Source: Pseudomonadota bacterium (GTDB taxonomy: Bacteria; Pseudomonadota; Gammaproteobacteria; Pseudomonadales; Azotimanducaceae). From it: DNA of 7,987 nucleotides. Positions 1 to 6,280 of the stretch are shown piece after piece. Under the pieces are notes generated by a model. That model made no database searches and was not told where the DNA came from. It saw only the letters and a program-made list of their open reading frames with translations. The first letter of the stretch is position 1. Each line of letters opens with the position of its first letter. Where the stretch lies: positions 1 through 7,987 of the forward strand of contig JAQCAK010000069.1 in the NCBI GenBank assembly GCA_027621895.1. The letters are read 5' to 3'. A program made the translations under genes and the position numbers.

Positions 1-28
1 TTTAAATATCAGGGTATTATGACCATAA

Positions 29-48
29 TACTGTATATATAAACAGTA
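29..48 (+). promoter_or_regulatory. LexA (SOS) box upstream of the HNH gene
   Basis: TACTGTATATATAAACAGTA matches the E. coli LexA consensus (CTGT-N8-ACAG with an alternating AT core and flanking TA) at 19 of 20 positions; only base 42 differs. The symmetric arms extend to 27-34 and 43-50 (AATACTGT/ACAGTATT). The box ends 10 bases before the ATG of the DUF222/HNH gene, so LexA bound here would block its transcription. Possible -10 hexamers are TATTAT at 15-20 and TATATA at 36-41; the -35 would lie at or beyond the left edge. The site is read directly; repression by LexA is inferred from the match. Confidence 0.9.
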
Positions 49-58
49 TTTTAAAGCC

Positions 59-1564
59 ATGTTTGAAGAATACCCTGTACACGCACAACCAGAACGTGAC
101 AGCCAGAACGCCCCCGACACAACATCACCAGAGAACGTCTTCGCACCCATTCATGAAATTGTAGCTGCCAATCGCCAGCGCCGGGCGGAATGTGCTGTGC
201 TGGAACAACAGATCCTGACCCTGGCAGGCCAGATCAACGCCATGAACTACCGGTTCCTTGAGCTGCTGCACCAGTTCGACGAGAAGGGTGGCTGGGAAGT
301 CGATGGCGTGAAATCCTTTGCCCACTGGCTGAACTGGAAGTGCAGTATCGGTACCGTAGCAGCGCGGGAAAAGGTCAGGGTTGCTCGCGCCCTGCCAGGC
401 TTGCCGTTGATCGCCGGTGCCTTTCGCTGCGGAGAGATCAGCTACTCCAAGGTCCGGGCCATGACCCGCGTTGCCACGGCAGAGAATGAATCTCTGCTGC
501 TGGAGTATGCCCGCTACGGCACAGCGGCGCATATCGAACAGATCTGCGGCAGGTACCAGCGGTGCCGGCAGCTGAACAGTGGGAATGAACATTGCCCAGA
601 GGAACCGCGCTGCTCAACCTGGCAGGATGATGATGGCATGGTGCATATTCACGTGGTGCTGCCAGCCGACGAGGGTGAGCTGGTCATCCAGGCCGTGGAA
701 AAGATGCTGGCCCAGGTCCGGGCGGAGCAGGAAAATGTTTCCGCGGAAACAGAACCTGAAGACGTTGAAAATGTTTCCGCGGAAACATCCCGTCTGGAAC
801 CCTTCGACTTTCCCGCGAACCGGGCCTTCTCCCTGGCACGCATTGCCGAACACTACCTGGCCTCGACAAATAGCGCCGGGTCAATGCCATCCAGTGATCG
901 CTACCAGGTCGTTTTGCATGTCAACGCCAATGAACAGCATCGGGACCATGTCATCACCGGCGGGCCCTGCTGCTACCTGGCCCAGAACCGCTTTTTGTCC
1001 CCGCAGGTAGCCAGGCAGCTGGCCTGCGATGCCACGCTCACGGTCGTGAGCGAAGACGATGAAGGAAACGTGCTGGATATCAGTCGTCGCAGCCGCAGGA
1101 TTTCCCGGGCCATGCGGCTCGCGCTGGCGATACGTGATGGCGGTTGCCGTTTCCCCAGCTGTCACCAGACCGCCTGGACCGACGCCCATCACATTCACCA
1201 CTGGGCCGATGGTGGTGCGACGAGTCTCGACAATCTGGTGACCCTGTGTCGTCATCATCATCGGTTACTGCACCGGGGGGATTTCGCCATCAGGAAATCG
1301 GGCAGCGAGATCGAGTTTTTCAGAAAGGCGCCGGAATACCCGTTACCCCGGGGTTTCAGCCCACAGTTTGAACCGACAACCCATGAAAATGTGATCGGCA
1401 GTGTCGATCTTGATCCCGAGAACGCGTGTATCGAAATCAACGAGACTACTGCGCTGACGCTTTGGGATGGTGGCCCCTGGGACCTGGGACAGGCAATCGA
1501 AGGGCTTTACCAGCAGGACCGGACCAGGCTGAACAGTGACTGGACCATTCGTCGTGACTGCTGA
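59..1564 (+). CDS. DUF222 / HNH endonuclease-family protein, SOS-controlled
   Basis: 501-residue protein with the usual two-part build of the DUF222 (13E12-like) HNH family. A long helical N-terminal part (about residues 35-345) includes the typical start 'MNYRFLELLHQFD..GGW...G..SFAHWLNWKCSIG...AREKVRVARAL'. A C-terminal HNH zinc-nuclease motif follows: C363 and C368, then DAHHIHHW at 375-382, SLDN at 389-392, and C397 with HHH at 399-401. The cysteines probably hold a structural zinc, and H377/H378 with the N/H residues would form the metal-dependent DNA-cleaving site. The in-vivo substrate of this family is not known. No signal peptide is seen, so the protein is probably cytoplasmic. The ATG at 59 has no good Shine-Dalgarno sequence but starts right after the LexA box, which supports it. 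A linker at residues 225-243 contains NVSAET twice, encoded by perfect palindromes. Family assignment is firm; biological role is inferred only from SOS control. Confidence 0.92.
   Translation: MFEEYPVHAQPERDSQNAPDTTSPENVFAPIHEIVAANRQRRAECAVLEQQILTLAGQINAMNYRFLELLHQFDEKGGWEVDGVKSFAHWLNWKCSIGTVAAREKVRVARALPGLPLIAGAFRCGEISYSKVRAMTRVATAENESLLLEYARYGTAAHIEQICGRYQRCRQLNSGNEHCPEEPRCSTWQDDDGMVHIHVVLPADEGELVIQAVEKMLAQVRAEQENVSAETEPEDVENVSAETSRLEPFDFPANRAFSLARIAEHYLASTNSAGSMPSSDRYQVVLHVNANEQHRDHVITGGPCCYLAQNRFLSPQVARQLACDATLTVVSEDDEGNVLDISRRSRRISRAMRLALAIRDGGCRFPSCHQTAWTDAHHIHHWADGGATSLDNLVTLCRHHHRLLHRGDFAIRKSGSEIEFFRKAPEYPLPRGFSPQFEPTTHENVIGSVDLDPENACIEINETTALTLWDGGPWDLGQAIEGLYQQDRTRLNSDWTIRRDC
731..787 (+). 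repeat. Two in-frame copies of a 21-base repeat with palindromic core
   Basis: The 21-base direct repeat occurs at 731-751 and 767-787, exactly 36 bases (12 codons) apart. Each copy contains the perfect 16-base palindrome TGTTTCCGCGGAAACA (736-751 and 772-787); the second extends to 18 bases (771-788). Both encode ENVSAET in the linker between the DUF222 and HNH parts. The exact nucleotide identity, in a stretch where other codons differ, suggests selection or spread at DNA level rather than protein level only. Confidence 0.9.
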
Positions 1565-1590
1565 CATAACAGTGCTCGTCAGACGTATGC

Positions 1591-2703
1591 TTGATCGAAG
1601 TTGTTACAAGAAAAGAACAAGAACTGTTCAAGAGCCGCGTGCAAGAACACCCTTCCTACGACGAACTTCTCAGCCAGGTCAGCTTGCTGGAATCCATGGT
1701 CGCTCAACGCGAGGCCCAGGATGAAAACACTGATGCAGCCCTGCTCTACCGCAAGCTGTTCGAGCAGATGCTGTTCGAGGTCCACATCTGGGAGCTGGTG
1801 CGGAATCAGGAGGGTGAGATTCTCTCGTGGCGACTGGTTGGTGCCAACCCCGCAGCGCTGAAGACCTGGGGAAAAACGCTCGACGAAGTTAAAGGGAAGC
1901 TCACCGATGAAACTTTTCCGGATGCGCACGCCGTTAAGCAGTTTCTTCCGATCATAAGAAAAATATTTCAGGAGAGCGTTCCCCAGGTATGGGAATCCTA
2001 TTTTCAGGGGACCGATCAGGTACTCTCAATGATCAGCATTCCGGTCGGTGAGCGTTTTATCAGTTGCGGTGTTGATGTAACACCGCTGCGAACGACCGAA
2101 CGGGAGTTACTGGAAAAATCCCGTCAGTTGAATACCGCCCTGAGCGCAACCATCAACAGTGTATCCAGAACCCTGGGGTCCGGGGACCCTTACACGGCGG
2201 GTCATCAGCAAAGGGGGTCGTTGATATCGGAAAAGATCGCCGATGAGCTGGCCCTGGATCCCAGCACGATTGAAGGCATCAAGCAGGGTGCACTCATACA
2301 TGACATCGGGAAAATTGCGATCCCTTCAGACTTTCTGACGAAACCTACCCAGCTGTCTGACATGGAATTTGAGGTAATCAAGACACACACCACGGAAGGT
2401 GCCAGGATCATGGCTGATATTGAATTTCCCTGGCCGATCCGCGAGATCATTTTGCAGCACCACGAGCGACTGGACGGATCAGGATACCCTTCTGGCCTGA
2501 AGGGTGATGAGATTATCATGGAGGTCAGAATCATTGCCGTGTCTGACGTGTTCGAGTCCATGGTTTCTGACCGACCATATCGCGCCGCACTGGGCATGAG
2601 CGCCGCGCTGGAAGAACTGGGCAGAGGCAGTGGCAAGCTTTATGACGAAACTGTCGTCAGTGCGCTGGGTCGGGTTATTGAACGTGGCGAGCTGCACTTG
2701 TAA
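1591..2703 (+). CDS. PAS-like / HD-GYP cyclic-di-GMP phosphodiesterase
   Basis: 370 residues from a TTG start. Residues 1-50 are helical and charged. Residues 50-165 look like a PAS-type sensor domain (LFEQMLFEVHIWELV..., then GANPAAL and FISCGVDVTPLR). A short signalling helix (166-185) leads to an HD-GYP domain from about 186 to 365. The domain has its full set of motifs: H205, HDIGK at 237-241, H266, HHERLDGSGYP at 290-300 (GYP is 298-300) and D319. Such domains bind a di- or tri-metal centre and hydrolyse cyclic di-GMP, usually lowering c-di-GMP and favouring motility over biofilm. No membrane segment is visible, so it is likely cytoplasmic with a soluble signal or partner. The start is uncertain: GTG at 1639 and ATG at 1696 are in-frame alternatives, and no start has a strong Shine-Dalgarno. 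It begins 26 bases after the HNH gene stop, so co-transcription is possible. Confidence 0.9.
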   Translation: MIEVVTRKEQELFKSRVQEHPSYDELLSQVSLLESMVAQREAQDENTDAALLYRKLFEQMLFEVHIWELVRNQEGEILSWRLVGANPAALKTWGKTLDEVKGKLTDETFPDAHAVKQFLPIIRKIFQESVPQVWESYFQGTDQVLSMISIPVGERFISCGVDVTPLRTTERELLEKSRQLNTALSATINSVSRTLGSGDPYTAGHQQRGSLISEKIADELALDPSTIEGIKQGALIHDIGKIAIPSDFLTKPTQLSDMEFEVIKTHTTEGARIMADIEFPWPIREIILQHHERLDGSGYPSGLKGDEIIMEVRIIAVSDVFESMVSDRPYRAALGMSAALEELGRGSGKLYDETVVSALGRVIERGELHL

Positions 2704-2715
2704 CGGACTGCAGTT

Positions 2716-2729
2716 GTGGCGAATGCCAC
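2716..2729. other. Small hairpin between convergent genes
   Basis: GTGGC-GAAT-GCCAC forms a 5-base-pair stem in the 30-base gap between the converging HD-GYP gene and the small minus-strand gene. The position suits a two-way terminator, but the stem is short and there is no T tract on either side, so this is a weak candidate. Confidence 0.25.
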
Positions 2730-2733
2730 CAGT

Positions 2734-2940
2734 TCACTGGTCTTCGCCGTATTCTTCGCAGCAGTTACACCTGCTGACTCCCGGATAGATTTTCTTCGCC
2801 CTGCGTACCGCCGGGTGATAGCTGCTGAACTCCCCAAGGTAAACATCATCATCAGCCTGCGGCAACGACCCGCACTCGGCCCTGTGGACCTCGTGATTCC
2901 CGTCGGGCCGCTCGGTTCGATCAACGTAGTAGCGAGGCAT
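2734..2940 (-). CDS. Small conserved Cys/His-rich protein of unknown function
   Basis: 68 residues beginning MPRYYVDR. It matches, from memory, a widespread family of uncharacterised small bacterial proteins with the pattern YYV......NG.HEVH...C..LP......YLG.F.....A...AK......C..C. Here this is G14-N15-H16-E17-V18-H19, C23, L26-P27, YLGEF at 34-38, AVRRAKK at 44-50, and C58, C60, C61. The H/C residues could bind a metal, but that is inference. The ATG at 2940 is preferred over the in-frame ATG at 2952 because AGGTG lies 3 bases upstream of it, while the other has no Shine-Dalgarno. It follows the dehydrogenase gene on the same strand after 83 bases and converges with the HD-GYP gene. No role can be assigned. 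Confidence 0.75.
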   Translation of the reverse strand: MPRYYVDRTERPDGNHEVHRAECGSLPQADDDVYLGEFSSYHPAVRRAKKIYPGVSRCNCCEEYGEDQ

Positions 2941-2952
2941 CTGCACCTGCAT

Positions 2953-2969
2953 GTTCTGGGTTTCAGAAC
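2953..2969. repeat. Inverted repeat before the small minus-strand gene
   Basis: GTTCTG-GGTTT-CAGAAC is a perfect 6-base inverted repeat around a 5-base loop. It lies 12 bases upstream of the small gene's preferred ATG, between it and the dehydrogenase stop. It could be an operator or an mRNA hairpin near the ribosome-binding site. There is no T tract, so a terminator for the dehydrogenase is unlikely. Confidence 0.35.
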
Positions 2970-3023
2970 GGGTGTCACCAGCGCAGGAAACCTCTCAGTT
3001 CTGCCAGTGGTACAGGCGCTCGA

Positions 3024-3914
3024 CTATTTCTTCGACATTTCCTCAAAGGGCGTACCAGAAAAATCCGTGGGCAGATGAAACCCGTTAAAGGCTTTCGTGC
3101 CTTCGTGCTGGCCGATCGGCAGCAGGCGCTGTTTCTGCATGGACTCGCCGCCATCCACACGGATGGTTTCACCGCGGATATACGCAGCCGCAGGCGACAG
3201 CAGGAACACGACTGCAGCGGAGACTTCACTTTCAGTGCCTATTCGCGCGGACGGCTGCTGCATTGCGATCTCGACGGAGTATTCCTGAGTTTCCTGCGGG
3301 TACGTCAGCATGCCGTTAGAGAGAATGGTTCCAGGCGCGACGCAGTTGAGCCTGACATCATCCCTGGCCCACTCCATGGTCAGGGTTTTTGTCATGTTCT
3401 CGATGCCGGCACGCGCGGCCGCCATGTGCGCCATGCCGGGGTAGCCACTCCAGATATCTGCCAGCATGTTCACGATAGCGCCACCGTGAGCCTTCATGGA
3501 ATGACGGTAGACAGCCTGGGTCATCATGAAAGTACCATTGAGGTTCAGGTCTATCACCGTCTTCCAGGCGTTGACTGACATTTTCTCAACCGGCGAAACA
3601 AACTGGCCGCCGGCATTATTGAACAGACCGTCGATGCGTCCATGTGTTGAAACCACACTCGATATCGCCGATTCCACGGATTCCTCGTCACGGATATTTA
3701 GGATCGTGGTTTCACAGAGACCACCGGCATCGAAGATTTCGCCGGCCGTCTGCCGCAGTGTTTCTTCTGTTCGACCGGCGATGATGACCGTGGCACCCAG
3801 GCTGGCCAGTTCATGTGCCGTGCATCTGCCGAGGCCGGTTCCGCCACCAGTGACCATGATGACCCGGTCACGAAAAAGCCCTGGTCGGAAAATACTCTGG
3901 TAGCCATCCGTCAT
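3024..3914 (-). CDS. Short-chain dehydrogenase/reductase, trans-2-enoyl-CoA reductase (PECR)-like
   Basis: 296-residue classical-type SDR with a Rossmann fold. The cofactor loop is TGGGTGLG at 22-29, followed by R48 in AGR, which suggests NADP(H). NNAG is at 99-102 and N124 lies in the DLNLNG stretch. The region 'AAARAGIENMTKTLTMEWA...VRLNCVAPGTI' and the end 'FLLSPAAAYIRGETIRVDGG' closely resemble my recollection of peroxisomal trans-2-enoyl-CoA reductase, as does the N-terminal 'PGLF..RVIMVTGG'. An acyl-CoA substrate is therefore plausible but not proven. The canonical YxxxK active site is absent: the aligned stretch is H163-M-A-A-A-R168. A tail of about 38 residues follows the usual C-terminal DGG. 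The ATG at 3914 is chosen because AGGGAG lies 7 bases upstream; a longer frame to 4013 would run into the transporter gene. The gene starts 4 bases after the transporter stop, so it is surely co-transcribed. Confidence 0.88.
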   Translation of the reverse strand: MTDGYQSIFRPGLFRDRVIMVTGGGTGLGRCTAHELASLGATVIIAGRTEETLRQTAGEIFDAGGLCETTILNIRDEESVESAISSVVSTHGRIDGLFNNAGGQFVSPVEKMSVNAWKTVIDLNLNGTFMMTQAVYRHSMKAHGGAIVNMLADIWSGYPGMAHMAAARAGIENMTKTLTMEWARDDVRLNCVAPGTILSNGMLTYPQETQEYSVEIAMQQPSARIGTESEVSAAVVFLLSPAAAYIRGETIRVDGGESMQKQRLLPIGQHEGTKAFNGFHLPTDFSGTPFEEMSKK

Positions 3915-3918
3915 GAAA

Positions 3919-5166
3919 CTACTCCCTGTCTGGTGATTTCCTGCTTTCCGGGGGATCTGCACGCTCCGGCAGGAAAAACATGACAATCGCGCCGGGAATA
4001 AGCAGCGCCGCAAATATCCGGAACGCCATATCGTAGGATTGAGTCAGGTCAAAAATCCAGCCTGAGAATATGGAACCAAAGCTGCCAATCATCAGAAACA
4101 TGTTCACCAGGCCCAGCACCCTGCCGAATGACAGGGTGCCGAAGCGTCTGGCATAGATGATGCCCATCATTGGCATCACGCCGCCAGTGGCAAAACCCTG
4201 CAGTCCCGCGGCCAGCATCAGGTTGGGCTGCTCCGGGTTACCGGTGTAACAGAGCAGCGCAATGACCAGCAGACCGGCCATCAGCCAGTAGAGTCCTCGA
4301 TGGTCAAAACGATCGCCCATGCTGCCAAAAAAAAGCTTGCCGGCGATCATGGCAATCGACATCAGCGCGATGAGCTCCGCAGCCATTGCCTGGGAGTGAC
4401 CCAGATCCGACATGTAGGCACCCAGGTTGAACTGCACGCCACCAAAGGCTGCATTAACAGGAATCAGCGCGCTGACCGGCAGCCAGAATGCCCGCGATGT
4501 AAGAATCTCACCGGTGGTCCATGCCCGGCCATCCGGATCATCGGCACTGGTGCCCACGACGACTTCACGTCGCGGCGGGTTCTGTCGCAGCACCACGTAA
4601 TTCAGCGGCGCCAGCAAACCCACTGTGACGACCGCCAGCACCATCAGCACATTCTGCCAGTCATAGGTGAGCAGCAGGAACGCCACCAGGGCGGGCAACA
4701 GCAACCCTCCAATGGACGTTCCCATGGACGAAATACCAATCGCCAGGGAACGACCCTCGATAAACCATTTGCTGACCATGGTCTGTGAAGCCAACGTACC
4801 GCAGAGCAGCATGCCCAAGGGCAGCAGCGTGGCGTAAATCGCAACAATCTGCCAGAAAGCCGTCACCCGCGAGAGCAGCACCAGACCAACACCCATCGCC
4901 AGCACACCGGCCAGTACCAGCCAGCGCATGGGATAATAGTCCATTAATCGCCCCATAAACGGGCTGAGGACACCGAGCATGACCTGGAAAGACAGAATCG
5001 CGGTCATGACCTGGCTGCGAGAGATCTGGAACTGCGTGAGCCAGGGCACCACGAACAGGGCAAAGCTGTAGATCACGACGCCAAGCACAAGTGCCTGGTT
5101 CGCCAGGGTCAGTCCAACGATCAGCCTGGGATAGCGCGGATGCAGGGCTTCGGAATCACGGGGCAA
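3919..5166 (-). CDS. MFS transporter, monocarboxylate / oxalate-formate antiporter type
   Basis: 415 residues with about 12 hydrophobic membrane segments in two halves joined by a polar cytoplasmic loop (about 195-222). MFS motif A-like loops are visible in both halves: GRLMD at 72-76 and GSMGDR at 281-286. The overall look (long TM1 after a short polar N-terminus, 'QFQISRSQV', 'YMSDLGHS') suits the family that carries monocarboxylates or related organic acids across the inner membrane; the actual substrate cannot be told. The start is TTG at 5166: a stop codon lies just upstream in frame, and the next GTG candidates would cut into TM1. GGTGG, inside the end of the pilin gene, is a possible ribosome-binding site. 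The start overlaps the upstream pilin-like gene by 11 bases and the stop is 4 bases before the dehydrogenase, implying translational coupling along the cluster. Confidence 0.88.
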   Translation of the reverse strand: MPRDSEALHPRYPRLIVGLTLANQALVLGVVIYSFALFVVPWLTQFQISRSQVMTAILSFQVMLGVLSPFMGRLMDYYPMRWLVLAGVLAMGVGLVLLSRVTAFWQIVAIYATLLPLGMLLCGTLASQTMVSKWFIEGRSLAIGISSMGTSIGGLLLPALVAFLLLTYDWQNVLMVLAVVTVGLLAPLNYVVLRQNPPRREVVVGTSADDPDGRAWTTGEILTSRAFWLPVSALIPVNAAFGGVQFNLGAYMSDLGHSQAMAAELIALMSIAMIAGKLFFGSMGDRFDHRGLYWLMAGLLVIALLCYTGNPEQPNLMLAAGLQGFATGGVMPMMGIIYARRFGTLSFGRVLGLVNMFLMIGSFGSIFSGWIFDLTQSYDMAFRIFAALLIPGAIVMFFLPERADPPESRKSPDRE

Positions 5167-5569
5167 ACGACATCACCACCGGATCGCTCGGCGCTGATGA
5201 GTGGGTGGCGGTGACGGTATAGCCACTGTTTCGAGCGCATTCACCCGCATTGGCACCATCAGTTGCACATTCGATCACGTAAGAGATCTCGTCAGTGCTG
5301 GTTCTGGGTGACCAGCCCAGACTGGTGGTCAGCGTCTGGCTGCCGCCGGGTATGTAGCTGCCTTCCGCAAATTCACCACGGGATCGGCGGCGTTCTTCCT
5401 GCATCAGGCGAATGGTCTGGATATTGTCGCGCAGAACACCCTCCCTCGCGGTTTCAAGATAATCGTTGTAAATCGGCAGGGACACTGCCGCAACAATACC
5501 GATTACCGCAACAGTAATCATGAGCTCGATCAGAGAGAAACCGGACTGGCGGGTGATCATTGTGTTCAT
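5156..5569 (-). CDS. Type IV pilin-like protein (PilE-like minor pilin)
   Basis: 137-residue class IVa prepilin. The prepilin peptidase site is G10/F11 in SG-FSLIELM, with the conserved glutamate at mature position 5 (E15), followed by a hydrophobic helix to about residue 32 and the NDYLETAR extension. The C-terminal head has two cysteines, C101 and C111, that can close the D-region loop typical of PilE-like pilins. After processing by PilD the protein would be built into, or prime, the pilus in the inner membrane and periplasm. AAGG lies 8 bases before the ATG. It sits downstream of the pilA terminator, so it needs its own promoter in the 5570-5682 leader. Its stop overlaps the start of the MFS transporter, an odd partner. 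Whether it is a minor pilin, a pseudopilin or a DNA-uptake pilin cannot be decided here. Confidence 0.88.
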   Translation of the reverse strand: MNTMITRQSGFSLIELMITVAVIGIVAAVSLPIYNDYLETAREGVLRDNIQTIRLMQEERRRSRGEFAEGSYIPGGSQTLTTSLGWSPRTSTDEISYVIECATDGANAGECARNSGYTVTATHSSAPSDPVVMSFAP

Positions 5570-5588
5570 GGTGGGCCTTCTACCGTTA

Positions 5589-5607
5589 AAAACAGACGGG
5601 CTGTTTT
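5589..5607 (-). promoter_or_regulatory. Leader hairpin with T run upstream of the pilin-like gene
   Basis: Read on the minus strand, AAAACAG-CCCGT-CTGTTTT is a perfect 7-base inverted repeat with a 5-base loop, whose right arm continues into a run of five T. It ends about 19 bases before the ATG at 5569. It could act as a weak terminator-like attenuator or as a DNA operator; the A/T-rich stem makes efficient termination doubtful. A possible -10 element (TATAAA, 5617-5622) lies just upstream, without a convincing -35. Confidence 0.4.
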
Positions 5608-5623
5608 CTGTTGCTGTTTATAT

Positions 5624-5675
5624 GCTGACACGATGCGCTGATACGATGTACAGACATGTTTTACAGACATAATGT
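5624..5675. repeat. Four degenerate 13-base tandem units
   Basis: Four consecutive 13-base units fill this stretch: GCTGACACGATGC, GCTGATACGATGT, ACAGACATGTTTT and ACAGACATAATGT. Units 1 and 2 agree at 11 of 13 positions and units 3 and 4 at 10 of 13; units 2 and 3 share about half. TGTC/GACA words recur on the minus strand. They lie between the pilA terminator and the pilin-like gene, where an upstream regulator site would sit. Confidence 0.55.
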
Positions 5676-5682
5676 AGCAGCC

Positions 5683-5711
5683 AAAAAAAAGGCCGGCAAT
5701 CGCCGGCCTTT
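5683..5711 (-). terminator. Rho-independent terminator of pilA
   Basis: On the minus strand a perfect 10-base-pair stem, AAAGGCCGGC-GATT-GCCGGCCTTT (5711-5702 and 5697-5688), runs into eight T (5690-5683). It begins 18 bases after the pilA stop. This is a textbook intrinsic terminator and separates pilA from the pilin-like/MFS/SDR cluster. Confidence 0.95.
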
Positions 5712-5729
5712 CTTTCATCCTGAAAAGGA

Positions 5730-6155
5730 TTACTGCTCGAGTTCACCATTAATGATGGCGGAATCGGCAGTCAGTTCCTGGTAGCCAGGCTTCTGGATGG
5801 TGATCAGTACACCGGAAGCGGTAACCTGAACTACACCGGAAGTTGCGTTAGCTGTCGTGGAGTACGCAGGTGCGCCACCGGGTGACAGGCTACCGCCTGG
5901 GTTGAACAGCGCGATCCAGCCAGCAGCATCTGTTGGCGTGGAGTTCGGCAGACCCAGGGCATTCTGAGTGTTACCTTTAACAAAGGTAGAACGCGCCAGA
6001 CGAACAGCTTCCTCGTAGTGAGAGTTGACCTTCGTCATGTTAGCGGTCTGGATATAATCCTGATAAGCGGGCAGTGCTACAGCGGCAAGAATACCGATAA
6101 TAGCCACCACGATCATCAGTTCGATCAGGGTAAAACCCTTTTGTAGTGTGTTCAT
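5730..6155 (-). CDS. pilA: Type IV major pilin PilA
   Basis: 141-residue prepilin with a six-residue leader before the glycine: MNTLQKG-FTLIELMIVVAIIGILAA. Cleavage is at G7/F8 and the essential glutamate is mature residue 5 (E12). The hydrophobic helix runs to about residue 30, then the polar helix YQDYIQTANMTKVNSHYEEAVRLA and a Gly/Ser/Thr-rich head (about 66-141). PilA is the subunit polymerised by PilB into pili for twitching, adhesion and DNA uptake. There is no cysteine anywhere, so the usual C-terminal disulphide loop of Pseudomonas-type pilins is missing. The ATG at 6155 has AGGAG 9 bases upstream; the open frame reaching 6236 would include the promoter and is not the start. A sigma-54 promoter lies upstream, a strong terminator downstream, and pilB diverges from it. 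Confidence 0.93.
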   Translation of the reverse strand: MNTLQKGFTLIELMIVVAIIGILAAVALPAYQDYIQTANMTKVNSHYEEAVRLARSTFVKGNTQNALGLPNSTPTDAAGWIALFNPGGSLSPGGAPAYSTTANATSGVVQVTASGVLITIQKPGYQELTADSAIINGELEQ

Positions 6156-6231
6156 GAGAGCTGACTCCTTAGGTTGCAGTATGTATACAGACTGTCTCGA
6201 GACTCGAAATCTAATCCACCTGCCCTGAGTG

Positions 6232-6247
6232 AGCAATAATCATGCCA
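6232..6247 (-). promoter_or_regulatory. Sigma-54 (-24/-12) promoter of pilA
   Basis: On the minus strand TGGCATG-ATTA-TTGCT matches the RpoN consensus TGGCACG-N4-TTGCW with one mismatch, with the required GG-N10-GC spacing. Transcription would start near 6222, giving a leader of about 66 bases before the pilA ATG. Sigma-54 control of pilA through PilS/PilR is well established in Pseudomonas; its use here is inferred. Confidence 0.88.
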
Positions 6248-6280
6248 CGCCTTATCTACAGTTCGTCGACAATTCCCTGC

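Noticed and set aside
736..787. Palindromes in the HNH gene as further LexA boxes
   Set aside because: TGTTTCCGCGGAAACA has no CTGT-N8-ACAG arrangement and a GC core, unlike the true box at 29-48.
579..1010. Alternative plus-strand frame and several antisense frames inside the HNH gene
   Set aside because: They lack recognisable motifs and a ribosome-binding site, and lie within the well-supported DUF222/HNH gene.
1..2703. Insertion sequence or prophage remnant around the HNH gene
   Set aside because: No transposase, integrase, terminal inverted repeats or target duplication is visible in the window.
3915..4013. Longer dehydrogenase frame starting at 4013
   Set aside because: It overlaps the transporter's C-terminus by about 95 bases, and the ATG at 3914 has a strong AGGGAG and starts the protein at the expected SDR position.
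5624..5675. CRISPR-like array
   Set aside because: The units are only 13 bases, adjoin without spacers and are degenerate.
6153..6236. Longer pilA reading frame starting at 6236
   Set aside because: The extension runs across the AGGAG site, the leader and part of the sigma-54 promoter, and would add 27 residues before a perfectly normal six-residue prepilin leader.
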